Assembly: GCA_963681505.1 (NCBI GenBank)
Contig: OY811971.1
Location: 21,791,353-21,855,352 of the forward strand
Reading direction: 5' to 3'
Source: Eunapius fragilis
Lineage: Eukaryota; Porifera; Demospongiae; Spongillida; Spongillidae
DNA: 64,000 bases
A program made the translations under genes and the position numbers. Below, one piece after another: positions 32,694 to 42,443 of this stretch. Within the stretch, counting starts at the first letter, position 1, and every line of letters begins with the position of its first letter. Below the pieces are notes generated by a model. It had not been told where the DNA came from. It did no database searches and worked only from the letters and a program-made list of their open reading frames with translations.

Positions 32694-33434
32694 CAGGCCC
32701 GGCGGAAGGCTATAGAAACTGGTTGGGCTGATTAATATTCATTAGGTTAATTAATATTCATCGTTACTGATTATTAATATCTACGCATAAATCAATTGAT
32801 TTTCAATATGCATGTTCATTCGGTCTGCAAAATAATGATTAAAACGCTCCGAAAATACGTTGCCTGTGCTCTGAGTTGACTATGAACTCCCTGGCTGCTT
32901 CTTCTAGGTCCAAAGCATCAGTACGTTCTTTGTGAACGTGAAGCAGCATAAGATGGTTCAGTCTCTGTTGAGACATAGATGAGCGAAGATATGTTTTCAA
33001 CCTTGATTCGTGTTTGCGAAACGCATCAGTAGCTGCCTTCCAGTTATTTTACCCTCTAGTCAGAAAGGCTTCTTCGGCATTTTTTGAACTCATTTTGAGA
33101 TCTCTGACAGCCTTAACGCAAATACCTTGTCATCCGACTAGCTGTAATGTAACCATTTCCACTTCGATAACCAGATCGGCTGGAAGCTACGGTGCTGTTT
33201 TCTTATCTTCCTCCGCGGGAATTTAAAACCTGCGGGTTGATGGGGGTGTCTGATACTACGAGTAATTTTGCTTCGAATGTTGCCATTGAATACGTACCAG
33301 CTGCTGCGCAATGAACGATAATTATAAAAACTATTGCGCAATGTAACCTTAATATTAATAGTTATAAATGGCGTCGGACAGCCAAATCTGGTAGGGCTAT
33401 AGCCCACCCAGCCCACCCGGTTCCGCCGGCCCTG
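32694..33434 (-). mobile_element. hAT-derived short element 2
   Basis: About 741 bases between CAGGCCCGGCGGAAGG and GGTTCCGCCGGCCCTG (inverted ends). Subterminal ATTAATATTCAT is shared with element 1 at 20402. Only the hAT C-terminal domain is kept inside. Target duplication not recognised. Confidence 0.7.
32839..33045 (-). pseudogene. hAT C-terminal dimerisation domain, second copy
   Basis: The minus-strand reading RLKTYLRSSMSQQRLNHLML then LLHVHKERTDALDLEEAARE and VNSEHRQRIFGAF ends in TAA at 32839-32841. It is clearly homologous to the copy at 20499-20814, but the upstream NAESERSFS part is replaced by a divergent AFRKHES segment, and stops interrupt the frame upstream of about 33045. It is truncated to the C-terminal domain like its sister. 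Confidence 0.8.
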
Positions 33435-33752
33435 AAACATCCTTAGTGTTGGACCGGTCCAAACCAATTGATCAGTTATTCATAGCTCAGGTTGTCAACC
33501 AAATCAATTTCATGATTGAGTAACATGCACCCAGCTTACATGTATATGAAAAGTGGGTTTCCAACATTGAGGGACTGAGCTGCACCGTGCTCTGAACCAC
33601 AATTCATCTTATGAAATAGTGCATTGAACTGAATTCATGCAGTGCTATAGTTGTTATAACACAATCCTTTGTTCTGTCTACATATATAGGTAGCCTGCAT
33701 GTGATCAGATCAGTTCTAACATATTGAAGCATTACATTATTCTTCACTGGGG
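33435..33752. other. No gene recognised
   Basis: Unique sequence between the hAT remnant and the satellite array. Confidence 0.55.
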
Positions 33753-34520
33753 ATGGATGCCACCTCTGTAAGTTCTAAAGCAGATCCAGACATTCTGATG
33801 GCAATTCCCTGTTCCCACAGGGTAGGTAGGTACATGTGAGGATGGGGAACCCAACGCCACGCGTAGTTCCCCTATGCTTGGCCAACTTGTGAGTGACCCC
33901 CAATTATTCACATATCATCTTAACTGAAGATGGATGCCACCTCTGTAAGTTCTAAAGCGGATCCTGACAATCTGATGGCAATTCCCTGTTCCCACAGGGT
34001 AGGTAGGTACATGTGAGGATGGGGAACCCAACGCCACGCGTAGTCCCCAATGCCTGGCCAACTTGTGAGTCATCCCCAAATGAAATTATTCACATATCAT
34101 CTTAACTAATAATGGATGCCACCTCTGTAAGTTCTAAAGCAGATCCAGACATTTTGATGACAATTCCCTATTCCCACAGGGTAGGTGTGCACATGTGAGG
34201 ATGGGGAACCCAACGCCACGCGTAGTTCCCAAATGCCTGGCCAACCTGTGAGTGAACCCCAAATGATATTATTAACATATCAACTTCACTGAAGATGGAT
34301 GCCACCTCTGTAAGTTCTAAAGCAGATCCAGACATTCTGACGACAGTTCCATGTTCCCACAGGGCAGGTGAGTACATGTGAGGATGGGGAACCCAACGCC
34401 ACGCGTAGTTCCCAAATGCCTGGCCACCCTGTGAGTGAACCCCAAAGGAAATTATTGACATATCATCTTCACTGAAGATGGACGCCACCTCTGTAATTTC
34501 TGAAGCAGATCCATACATTC
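33753..34520 (+). repeat. Satellite of about 180 bases, plus-oriented array
   Basis: Units start ATGGATGCCACCTCTGTAAG at 33753, 33930, 34112, 34295 and 34479, giving lengths of 177, 182, 183 and 184. Internal words are TTCCCTGTTCCCACAGGGTAGG, GATGGGGAACCCAACGCC and TGGCCAACTTGTGAGTG. One 183-base unit (61 codons) leaves a minus frame open across two units (34168-34518). Confidence 0.95.
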
Positions 34521-34800
34521 TGTTCTAATTGTAAAATTAATGACAACACTTTAGCAACTGGTCTTAGTAACTCTTCAGATTTCATCTATTAATACCTGCA
34601 CACCAAACCTTTCAACTAACACATCTCCACACCAACACAAATCCAGGTTTTTAAAAGCATAAACATGCACTGAAATGTATCTTTGTTTTGCATATTCCAA
34701 ATTATAATACATCGGTCTTGCAGCACCATTCAAATTACTTGGTTATCCTTAAAAGCGTTGTCAAGTAGGCCATTGAAAAAGATGGTCCTAGGAAGGAGAC
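34521..34800. other. Spacer between opposed satellite arrays
   Basis: Unique AT-rich sequence of about 280 bases. No gene. Confidence 0.6.
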
Positions 34801-35310
34801 AGCATCCAGGAACTAGCCATGGCATAGTGTTCCCCATCCTCACATGTACACACCTACCCTGTGGGAACAGGGAACTGTCATCAGAATGTGTGGATCTGCT
34901 ATAAAACTTACAGAGGCGGCATCCATCTTCAGTGAAGATTACATGTGAATAATTTCATTTGGAGGTTACACGTTGGTCAGGCATTGGGGAATTACGCCTG
35001 GCGTTGGGTTCCCCATCCTCACATGTACACACCTACCCTGTGGGAACAGGGAACTGTCATCAGAATGTCTGGATCCGCTTGAGAACTTACAGAGGTGGCA
35101 TCCATCTTCAGTGAAGTTGATGTGTGAATAGCTTCATTTGAGGTTCCTCACAAGTTGGCTAGGCATTTGGGAACTACGCATGGCGTTGGGTTCCCCATCC
35201 TCACATGTACACACCTACCCTTCGTGAATATGGAACTGTCATCAGAATGTCTGGATCTGCTTTAGAACTTACATAGGTTGCATCCATCTTCAGTGAAGAT
35301 ATGTGAATAA
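34801..35310 (-). repeat. Same satellite, inverted array
   Basis: Three units in reverse orientation (GTTCCCCATCCTCACATGTA, CCTACCCTGTGGGAACAGGG, CTTACAGAGGTGGCATCCATC) at about 34825-34940, 35008-35120 and 35190-35300. With the plus array it forms a large imperfect inverted repeat. Confidence 0.95.
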
Positions 35311-35895
35311 TTGCCTTAGGAGAACTTGCATGCTCACCAGTGGTAGATGAATCAACAGTAGACTGACCAGTATAAGATATAAATACATTAAACAAAACTT
35401 ACTTACACAATCTCCTTGTGAAGAACTTGGGATCTTCATCTCCAATACAACAGTACATGCATCACAATCACTGGACTTGTACATTTTTAAGAGGCTGCCA
35501 GTAATTTCCTTCCACATGCCATGTGTGTTGTTTGCTTGGTACAGTAGTACTTAGCCTCATCCCCAGGCCCTATTTTTATATTAATACTAAAGTTTTAAAT
35601 TATTGCTAATTTTAATGTGTCCTGGATATGAAGCTATGTAGTACTTTATTAATCTTCACCAGATAAGGCTACATCACAACCCATACCACTACAGAGCCAA
35701 TACGCACACACTTCAACACTGCAAGTTTACACATCTCCAGCGACCAAGCCAAGCCCTCAGTACTCGCTGGACTCCATAATCACTCCTCAGCATTCAAGCC
35801 AAGCCAGCAGCCTGTTTGTCTCGTCCATCCGAGATGCAAGTCACGATCCTAAACCACACAGTCAAGATCAGTGGATGGGGAAGAGGCTATGGGGA
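35311..35895. other. No gene recognised
   Basis: A 75-codon minus frame (35290-35517) begins in a satellite unit. No domain or splice support. Confidence 0.5.
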
Positions 35896-36010
35896 AGTGG
35901 CAATGTGGGTATGGCCAGATGAGGAGGAGGTGGCAATGTGGGTGTGGCCTAATGAGGAGGAAGTGGCAATGTGGGTGTGGCCAGATGAGGGGGAAGTGGC
36001 AATGCGGGAG
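35896..36010. repeat. 33-base minisatellite
   Basis: About 3.5 units around GTGGCAATGTGGGTATGGCC followed by an AGATGAGGAGGA tail. The in-frame reading is VAMWVWPDEEE. The unit length is a multiple of three, so the frame (35816-36121) stays open without implying a gene. Confidence 0.9.
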
Positions 36011-36054
36011 GTCAAAATGACCTCTAGAGGCCTAATGTGTCACCATGATCATCA

Positions 36055-36305
36055 TCACAGGCTGACTACAGGTGACCCCCACTGGTTGACAGGTGACCCC
36101 TCACTGATTGACTACAGGTGACCCCTCACTGGTTGACTACAGGTGACCCCTCACTGGTTGACTACAGGTGACCCTCACTGGTTGACTACAGGTGACCCCC
36201 ACTGGTTGACTACAGGTGGCCCCCACTGGTTGACAGGTGACCCCTCACTGGTTAACTACAGGTGACCCCCACTGGTTGACTACAGGTGACCCTCACTGGT
36301 GACTC
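36055..36305 (-). repeat. Minisatellite (GACTACAGGTGACCC type), 20-25 base units
   Basis: About ten units combining GACTACAGGTGACCC, CTCACTGGTT and shorter GACAGGTGACCCC variants. It is the reverse complement of the array inside the intron at 56323-56750. It sits about 600 bases upstream of SNRPF. Confidence 0.92.
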
Positions 36306-36344
36306 GCCATCTCCCTCTTCCATCAGTATTGTCCACCCTCATCC

Positions 36345-36608
36345 TGCACACACACTCACACTCACACACACACACAGTGACACACACAGACACACACAGT
36401 GACACACACACGCGCACACACACACACACACAGAAACACACACACTCACATACACACGCACACACACACAGACACATACACACAGTACACAGTGACACAC
36501 ACACATACACACCCAGTGACACACATAGTGACACACACATACACACCCAGTGACACTCACATACACACACAGACACACACAGTGACACACACACATCCAC
36601 ACACACAT

Positions 36609-36670
<62 letters not shown>

Positions 36671-36678
36671 ACATATAC
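36345..36678. repeat. Compound CA array
   Basis: Interrupted CA array with GTGACACACA and CATACACACC variants, ending in a pure CA run (36608-36664). Frames of up to 144 codons across it are artefacts. Confidence 0.95.
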
Positions 36679-36907
36679 ACCACTGGCACGAGGTCGAGGT
36701 CGGCAATACCGGTATGGACGCCACAGTCATTGCCAATGAAGGTATGGGGGCACAGCATTGTTGATCTGCGCAAACATATAAATGTATATGTACATGTACA
36801 GGTACATACGACATACGTGTGGTTTTGAAATATTGCGCCAATTCGAATCGTCGGGTGCCCAGGCCATTGCCGTTTGAAGCACGTGAACTTACACAGGAGA
36901 GGAAGAA

Positions 36908-37361
36908 ATGGCTGTAAGTGGCGGGAGTTTAGTGAGGTGTGTTTCGAGATAAGAGCGCCTTACGATCATTCGGTAGGGCATGCCGCTTAACCCCAAGCCA
37001 TTCCTGAACGGACTGACGGGCAAGCCCGTGGTGGTTAAGTTGAAATGGGGTATGGAATACAAAGGCTTCCTCGTGTCAAGTGACAACTACATGAACGTTC
37101 AGGTGCGTGCGGCTTGAAGGGCGTGTCTTTAGAACAGCTAGGTCCCTAACTAACAATGGTTGTAACATCTCTCCCCAGCTTGCAAATACGGAAGAGTACG
37201 TAGACGGGAACTTGGCTGGGCACCTGGGGGAGGTATTAATCAGGTAAATTAACCTCGCCATTTTTGTTTCTTTTTTTACATTTGTCTCCACTACAAGGTG
37301 CAACAACGTTTTATACGTCAGAGGAATAGAAGAGGAGGAGGAAGGGGAAATGAAAGACTAA
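36908..37361 (+). CDS. SNRPF: Small nuclear ribonucleoprotein Sm F, four exons
   Basis: Exons 36908-36913, 36977-37102, 37179-37243 and 37298-37361, all with GT-AG introns of 63, 76 and 54 bases. The spliced product is 86 residues, the usual Sm F length, and keeps the family sequence: [38 protein letters not shown] (Sm1 motif), [10 protein letters not shown], then [15 protein letters not shown] (Sm2 motif) and an acidic tail. SmF is one of seven Sm proteins forming the ring on U1, U2, U4 and U5 snRNAs; its partners in assembly are SmE and SmG. The two-codon first exon (ATG GCT) is inferred from the GTAAGT donor and TAG acceptor; otherwise translation would start at 36980 (MPLNPKP). No damage is seen. 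This is the most secure gene in the window. Confidence 0.95.
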
Positions 37362-37438
37362 CCGCCATGTGACTTCAGTTTTCTGTTCTGATTCCTGTCT
37401 CACCCTGTCAGTACTTCTAAACGCAGTTCATCGTGGCA

Positions 37439-37444
37439 AATAAA
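37439..37444 (+). terminator. Polyadenylation signal of SNRPF
   Basis: Canonical AATAAA 78 bases after the SNRPF stop codon, with no competing signal between. Confidence 0.7.
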
Positions 37445-37576
37445 CGTATATCTAAGTACTAAGAGGCTGGCGATGCTGTAGAGTCCTCGTACCCAGCGGG
37501 TCGTATGTTAATACACGTACATTTGGGTCTGGGTTCTATATAATGGGCTTTGTCACGCAGACCACCGAATCGCTAT

Positions 37577-37760
37577 GAGGTAGCCGTAGCATTACGGATC
37601 GTAGGTAGTGTTCGACCCTATGTGGTTAACCCATAGGTACTTTAGATCCGTAATGCTAAACTACCACTGCTTCCTAAGACAACCCAGAAGGATGGCTAAG
37701 TATATGCATAGATTGAATACCTTACGGTACGTAAGGTCTTCTATCTATGGTATATGAGAA
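37577..37760. repeat. Two adjacent hairpins
   Basis: GGTAGCCGTAGCATTACGGATC pairs with GATCCGTAATGCTAAACTACC (37577-37668). Immediately after, ATAGATTGAATACCTTACGG pairs around a GTAC centre with CCGTAAGG-type sequence (37700-37745). They resemble foldback element relics. Confidence 0.6.
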
Positions 37761-38165
37761 TCTGAACTGCGGCATTCAGAAGGTTGATGAAGTCATTCAT
37801 AAAACTTCACTACAAACCGATCACTTATCTCTTTATCGCGATGGAATGAGGGCACAACCGTCTACAGTTCTACGTTGATTCAGCGTCATAAAAGGTGTGG
37901 TTATAGCTCGAGAAACAAACAATTTCCTGTTTCTAGTGCTCAGTCCTAAAATAATTATTTTCTTCTTAGGAAGGTATAACTCAAGCTACGAACGGTTTTG
38001 AAGAAGGGCAATAATAGACAGACACATATCTCATCTAGCTAGCAAGTTCTATTTAATTATGATATATAATACGTTTTATTAATAATTTTAGGCAGTCTAA
38101 TTAATTGTACTCAATTTCCTATCGCAGTTTAGTTGTTACTTTGGCCAGTGAAGTTGTTTTCTAAA
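37761..38165. other. No gene recognised
   Basis: AT-rich sequence downstream of SNRPF. No coding signal. Confidence 0.5.
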
Positions 38166-38500
38166 AATGCCTTCGCGTAATCAATAGAAGAGTCTAAGCA
38201 ACGAGCGGAATACCTCCAAAAGCAAGACGAGAACAAAGCTAAAGCCCGAGCGCTCTACAAGCCAATCCCGAATAAAAGAAGGCCTCTGTACGCGACAGCT
38301 ACAAGGCCGATCCCGAAAAGAAGAACAACGCAGATATTGAATCTAAGCGATTTGCTAAAAGGTGGCGATATGAAGAGGACCTCGAGGAGAACCGTGCTGC
38401 TAAAAGGAAGAGGACCTCGAGGGAAACCGCGCTGCTTAAAGACAGAAATACGAGGACAATTCAGCTGCCATTAAAGCATCTGAAAGGAGTCGGTATTGGA
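38166..38500 (+). pseudogene. Lys/Arg-rich repeat protein remnant (mobile-element N-terminus type)
   Basis: Across two or three shifted frames the sequence reads repeated motifs of the kind RYxEDLExNRAAKR: ENRAAKRKR, LEGNRAAKRQKYEDNSAAIK, ASERSRYWND. Such basic Tyr/Asn/Arg repeats form the N-terminus of large transposon-encoded proteins (often Helitron-associated) in several early-branching animals. Frameshifts and stops interrupt every unit. No helicase or Rep motifs follow here. The Helitron link is an inference from repeat style only. Confidence 0.35.
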
Positions 38501-38651
38501 ATGACCTCGCTGTCCGATTGGCTAAATGTTCATGCATGTGCTGCCGAGAGGACACAGTTCCGCAGCGGTCACAGAACTACCACTACCACCCACCACCCAA
38601 AGGTATGTTGTATTAACATAAAAAAGCTGTGCATGCAACATTTGTACAGCA

Positions 38652-38736
38652 TAGTCGGGCGGCCCTACTACCGCGTTTCGTCGGGTTTGTCACCCTACTG
38701 CCTGACCAAACGTGGTAGTAGAGCCCGCCCGACTAT
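38652..38736. repeat. Hairpin, GTCGGGCGG-type arms
   Basis: TAGTCGGGCGGCCCTACTAC pairs with GTAGTAGAGCCCGCCCGACTA around a short loop (TTTGTCACCC). It is likely a short foldback element of about 85 bases. Confidence 0.7.
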
Positions 38737-39590
38737 CACGGATCTGCACACAACCATTACTCCTGTTTGTATAGTAGTGTCTATTGTGATGTACAAAAAG
38801 GCTTCCTTATTGATCTCTACATGCTGCCATGTAGTTCACTTCCTTAGTTCCCACACTATACAACTGTAACTACATGTAGGCTACACCTCCATGTTTAGAT
38901 GGGAGCAATTTTACTGGATCAAATTTGACCAGTAGAATGTTAGCACACAACTGACACACATATACCCCTCCCCTCCCTGTCATTAATATGATGGAATTAG
39001 ACCAATAGAATTGTAGCACAGTCAGACACGTGTTAAGGCTTTGCAGGTATAAAAGTCACTCACCCACTGAATAGTGCACTTTGCAAAAAGAGATAAAAAT
39101 TTAATAATACTCTATGTGGATTCACGTATAAAGGCTTTCACTTTGCTTGAAAAAAGAAAGAGGTAAAAATTTCATCATACTCTCTGTCACATACATGTAG
39201 ATGACCTTAGGGGATTTTTTTCACCAACGAGGGGTCGGAGGAGGAAGAGGATGTAGAGTACATTCATCCTCCGACTCCTCTCCCCTTAACCCTGCCACCT
39301 CCCACCTCCTGAAGCTGCGCTGCCATCGCCACCACCACCACCACCAGTGTTTCCCCCCTGGCCTGCCTGGCCAGAAAAAGCATGGTGAGGAGGCCGGTGA
39401 GGTAGAAAGAAGTAGAGGGCGCGGCCGAGGTCAAATAATAATAAGCTCGACAAATTAGTACAATTATAATTATAATTATTACATTTATTAGTTATTGCAT
39501 TAAGAGATAAGGGGATCGTCCAAATTCTAAACACCCTTCCTACATTTGATTATTGACTAAGATACTGCTATGATAACTAGGGTGAAAAAA
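38737..39590. other. No gene recognised
   Basis: A stretch with GAGGAAGAGGAT and CACCACCACC runs (39235-39350) gives frames of up to 85 codons. It contains no domain. The direct similarity of 38990-39060 to 4900-4960 (AGACCAATAGAATTGTAGCACAG against CTATAATTCTATTGG) was noted and not pursued. Confidence 0.45.
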
Positions 39591-39861
39591 ACAAGTAAAT
39601 AAAAACATTCTCTAACGAGAGAGTTGTTGAGATATAGGATTGACCAATGGTGGTGTAAAATGCACGGAAACAAGAGTGACAGAAATCTTACTGGAAAATT
39701 GAAATAGGCCTATATTTAGCACACTCACATTATAACAGCCCATGCCTGAGTAATGGGGCCTATTTCAAATTTCTGTCACTCTTGTTTCCGTACTTTTTAC
39801 ACCACCATTGGTCAATCCTATATCCAAACAACTCTCTCTTTAGAGAATGTTTTTATTTACT
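39591..39861. mobile_element. Foldback miniature element F1, copy 4
   Basis: ACAAGTAAATAAAAACATTC to GAATGTTTTTATTTAC. Same internal subtype as copy 2 (AGAGTGACAGAAATCTTACTGG). Confidence 0.88.
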
Positions 39862-40124
39862 ATTAAGTATTTTCAAATATTTTCAAATGAACAAAAGAAT
39901 AGAGCAAACGGTGGCCAGCTGAATACTTCAAGAGCCGAGAGCAAGTATACTCTTTATGAAGAGAACACCGAAAATAAGTCAGCTGCTCAAGGGCGGACAC
40001 ATGGGGAGAGTGGACCCCAACCCTATACCACGTGTGACTTGTGCAGTTAACTCTCATTGCGTGCCTTAATCAATATGGATAGATAGTCTATGTCACCATG
40101 TACGGAACTCCCAAAAGCTTCCAC

Positions 40125-40220
40125 GCTTTGCGCGGGAGGGGGACATCCCTCTCCCGTACCCTCCCCCTATTAGTTATTCATGTCAGCCCCCCCTTTCAGA
40201 ATTCCTGTATCCACCCCTGG
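40125..40220. mobile_element. Right-end fragment related to the 60693 transposon
   Basis: ATTAGTTATTCATGTCAGCC then a C run, TTCAGAATTCCTGTATCCACCCCTG. The same arrangement (ATTATTCATGTCGGACCCCC, AATCCTACATCCGCCCCTG) forms the right end of the RAG1-N-like transposon at 63310-63361. The left end of this copy was not found. Confidence 0.5.
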
Positions 40221-40258
40221 TTGCTATATTTGAATAGGTATGTGGCCAATCTATCACC

Positions 40259-40330
40259 TAGTCTCGTCCCCAGCCTGATATGCTATCGACACCCGCAGCT
40301 GCATGTATTGGGTCTGGAGACGAGATTGAT
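40259..40330. mobile_element. Degenerate GTCTCG foldback element
   Basis: TAGTCTCGTCCCCAGCC at the left and GGGTCTGGAGACGAGA at the right form inverted ends like those at 29137 and 49927. The flanks TCTATCACCT and TTGATTACCT suggest a decayed 9-base duplication. Confidence 0.5.
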
Positions 40331-40625
40331 TACCTCACTTGTACTATATATTAGAAAAAAAAAGTTGTGCTAAATATAGGTTTCCTTTTTACACCACCTT
40401 TCAGTTTGCCTTCAATTTTCATTCGAGCTTTACTTGTATATTATTAATTATCTAACCGGCCAGGCTGCTGCTGCTTGTAACGTTAGCTCATGTACATGTA
40501 CCACTTGTAACTAGCTCGGTCAGTTAGACAAACATTGAGTAATTGTGTGTTGTGTGTGTATGCTTTATGATGTACGTTTCTAATCCCTCCTGCCACTTCG
40601 TTCTCAAACTCTTTTCCATTCAGAT

Positions 40626-41225
40626 ATGGCGAGCGTTGAAAACAGTAAGCCTGGATTGGTATTGCAACCACACTCCCTAGGGCCTATGCGATTCAACATA
40701 CAAGGTGAGGCGGTGGCTGGTTATATATCTTATTAACTGCGCATGAGGTGAGCCGCTGTTGACACCATGGGGAGGTAGCGATCGAAGAACCTTGTGCAGA
40801 TATAACCAGAAGGGTACATTAAAGATGTGTAAGGCGTTTGGTACGTAAGAGAGGGAAACCGTAAGAGAGGGAAACGTTGCTGTTAAGAGGTGGTTTAATT
40901 GGAATAGAGGAGAGGATAATCTCGTGCCTCATGGAAGTCAGCTTGATCGTAGTCTTGGCCCAACGGGCGATTGATAACTATTACGTGGATTGGAATCCGT
41001 GATATTTTACCGTCCTTTTTTCATTGACAGCTCAGTGCACAAAGTACCCCAACTGCAGGTAATAGGGCACCTAGCTCAATGATTGGATAGGATAGGCAAG
41101 CTAATACGGATCTGTCTGTAGACAGTCTTATTAAAATGTCATTGAAATGGCCAGAGGCAATAAGGTTCTTAGCTTCGGTGGAAGAAAAGGGGTTGCTGGA
41201 GTTGTACTCCACAGTTTTATCATGA
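40626..41225 (+). CDS. Small three-exon gene, function unknown
   Basis: Exon 1 (40626-40704) reads MASVENSKPGLVLQPHSLG then PMRFNIQ and ends in CAAG|GTGAGG. Exon 2 (41031-41058, 28 bases) lies between TTGACAG and GCAG|GTAATA. Exon 3 (41126-41225) follows TAGACAG and reads KMSLKWPEAIRFLASVEEKG then LLELYSTVLS before TGA. Phases join exactly, giving 68 residues with a C-terminal helix-like end and no signal peptide or membrane segment. The coherent phasing across a micro-exon argues for a real gene, though exon 3 could also start elsewhere. I do not recognise the protein. Confidence 0.45.
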
Positions 41226-42110
41226 TCTTGGTTGGTGCACCGATTAGCAGCTTTCCTGCAGCATCATCAGGTCAGCTATGTATACCAAAGCTTGTTTGTC
41301 GGTAAAGCTATACACTGCTTAGAGTAGGATAACTCCATCGAAGTCTTTAATTTATAATAAACAATTGTACCAGCGTAAGGGTCCTGATGGTACCCATGTC
41401 ACCCAGCATGGCCTCCGTAGAGCACCGCATGTAGCCGGTCGATGTTCGAGACATCACAGCCCACCAGGACTTAAAGCCAACTCTAAGGCTTAAAGTGAAT
41501 GCAACCAGTCATTGCAACTAGTGCTTATGCATGCACTCTTCATGGTCCATTAACCTCCACTTATAACCTCTATAATCGGTCTTCCAATATGACAGCGTTT
41601 CACTTATACATTGTTAGCTGAAATGATACCAAATGTGATTTTTAAATAAGCGTTTCAATTCCATAGCACCTGCAGAATCATTCATTGTATGAATATGAAT
41701 TCCAACATTTCTTTAAAAAAGAGAGAGATTGAATATATTAATTGCTACACAGAATGGACCATGCCCTTGCTTAATCTACATTTGCTGCATTTTAACATAC
41801 CTGCAGTTAACAGAAATTTGAATACTTTGGCAAATAAAGTTGTACTGTATGCCAAGTTGCCGATTCCCAGTCTCCAAACTTGTATTGTAGGTTGAGCTTA
41901 TCACATACAAGAACACAGCAGTATATATATATATATATACTCACAGCACATAATACAACAATAGGTTCTTCTGCACCTTGCTCTTAGCCTTTTTTTAACA
42001 GCGCCCGTTTTATCCATAACGATGACTATTGTGCTCTAGTGCACATGCTCCCTAGGTTAAGTGCAATGGTTATCACAGGTGACCACATATCTCACATTTC
42101 CTCCCTTTTA
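41226..42110. other. No gene recognised
   Basis: Contains an AT run at 41924-41938. A 47-base block at 41619-41665 (ACCAAATGTGATTTTTAAAT, GCGTTTCAATTCCATAG) is repeated directly at 43229-43275. Confidence 0.5.
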
Positions 42111-42113
42111 GTA

Positions 42114-42330
42114 TTGTACTGGAGGGTGGCGTTCTCTTTTAGGGTAGCGGCACGTTGGAGTTTCATTATGCTCAATACTTGTTTCTTCTTCTTGATCTGG
42201 AGGTATTGCTGTGCATCATCCAGCTGATCCTGATCATTGTGAGTTGCAACTGGTTTAGAAGTCGAGGTAAAGTAATCAGCTTCTTCAACTCTAGCTCTCA
42301 GTTGATCTACATGGCGTTTCCATAGTAATA
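42114..42330 (-). pseudogene. Ty3/Gypsy retrotransposon pol, C-terminal fragment
   Basis: The minus-strand reading DSAILLWKRHVDQLRARVEE then DYFTSTSKPVATHNDQDQLD and IKKKKQVLSIMKLQ. The WKRHVDQLR phrase is typical of the end of Gypsy-type integrase (the chromodomain-like strand before the C-terminal tail). The rest of pol and any long terminal repeats are absent. This is a short dead fragment, and the assignment rests on one motif. Confidence 0.45.
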
Positions 42331-42443
42331 TAGCAGAGTCGGGTTACTTCGCTCTTAGTGGCAATCAAGCGATATCAAAAAGGAGAACAGTTCTGCGTTG
42401 TTTCCATGTCATTAGACGGTGTACTTTTAGAGAACAAAAATAC

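Noticed and set aside
33753..35310. Direct and inverted satellite units considered as a CRISPR array
   Set aside because: Units of about 180 bases are contiguous with no short repeat-spacer structure, and the context is a eukaryotic genome.
36280..36841. Cys/Val-rich frames of 130-144 codons
   Set aside because: Artefacts of the compound CA array upstream of SNRPF.
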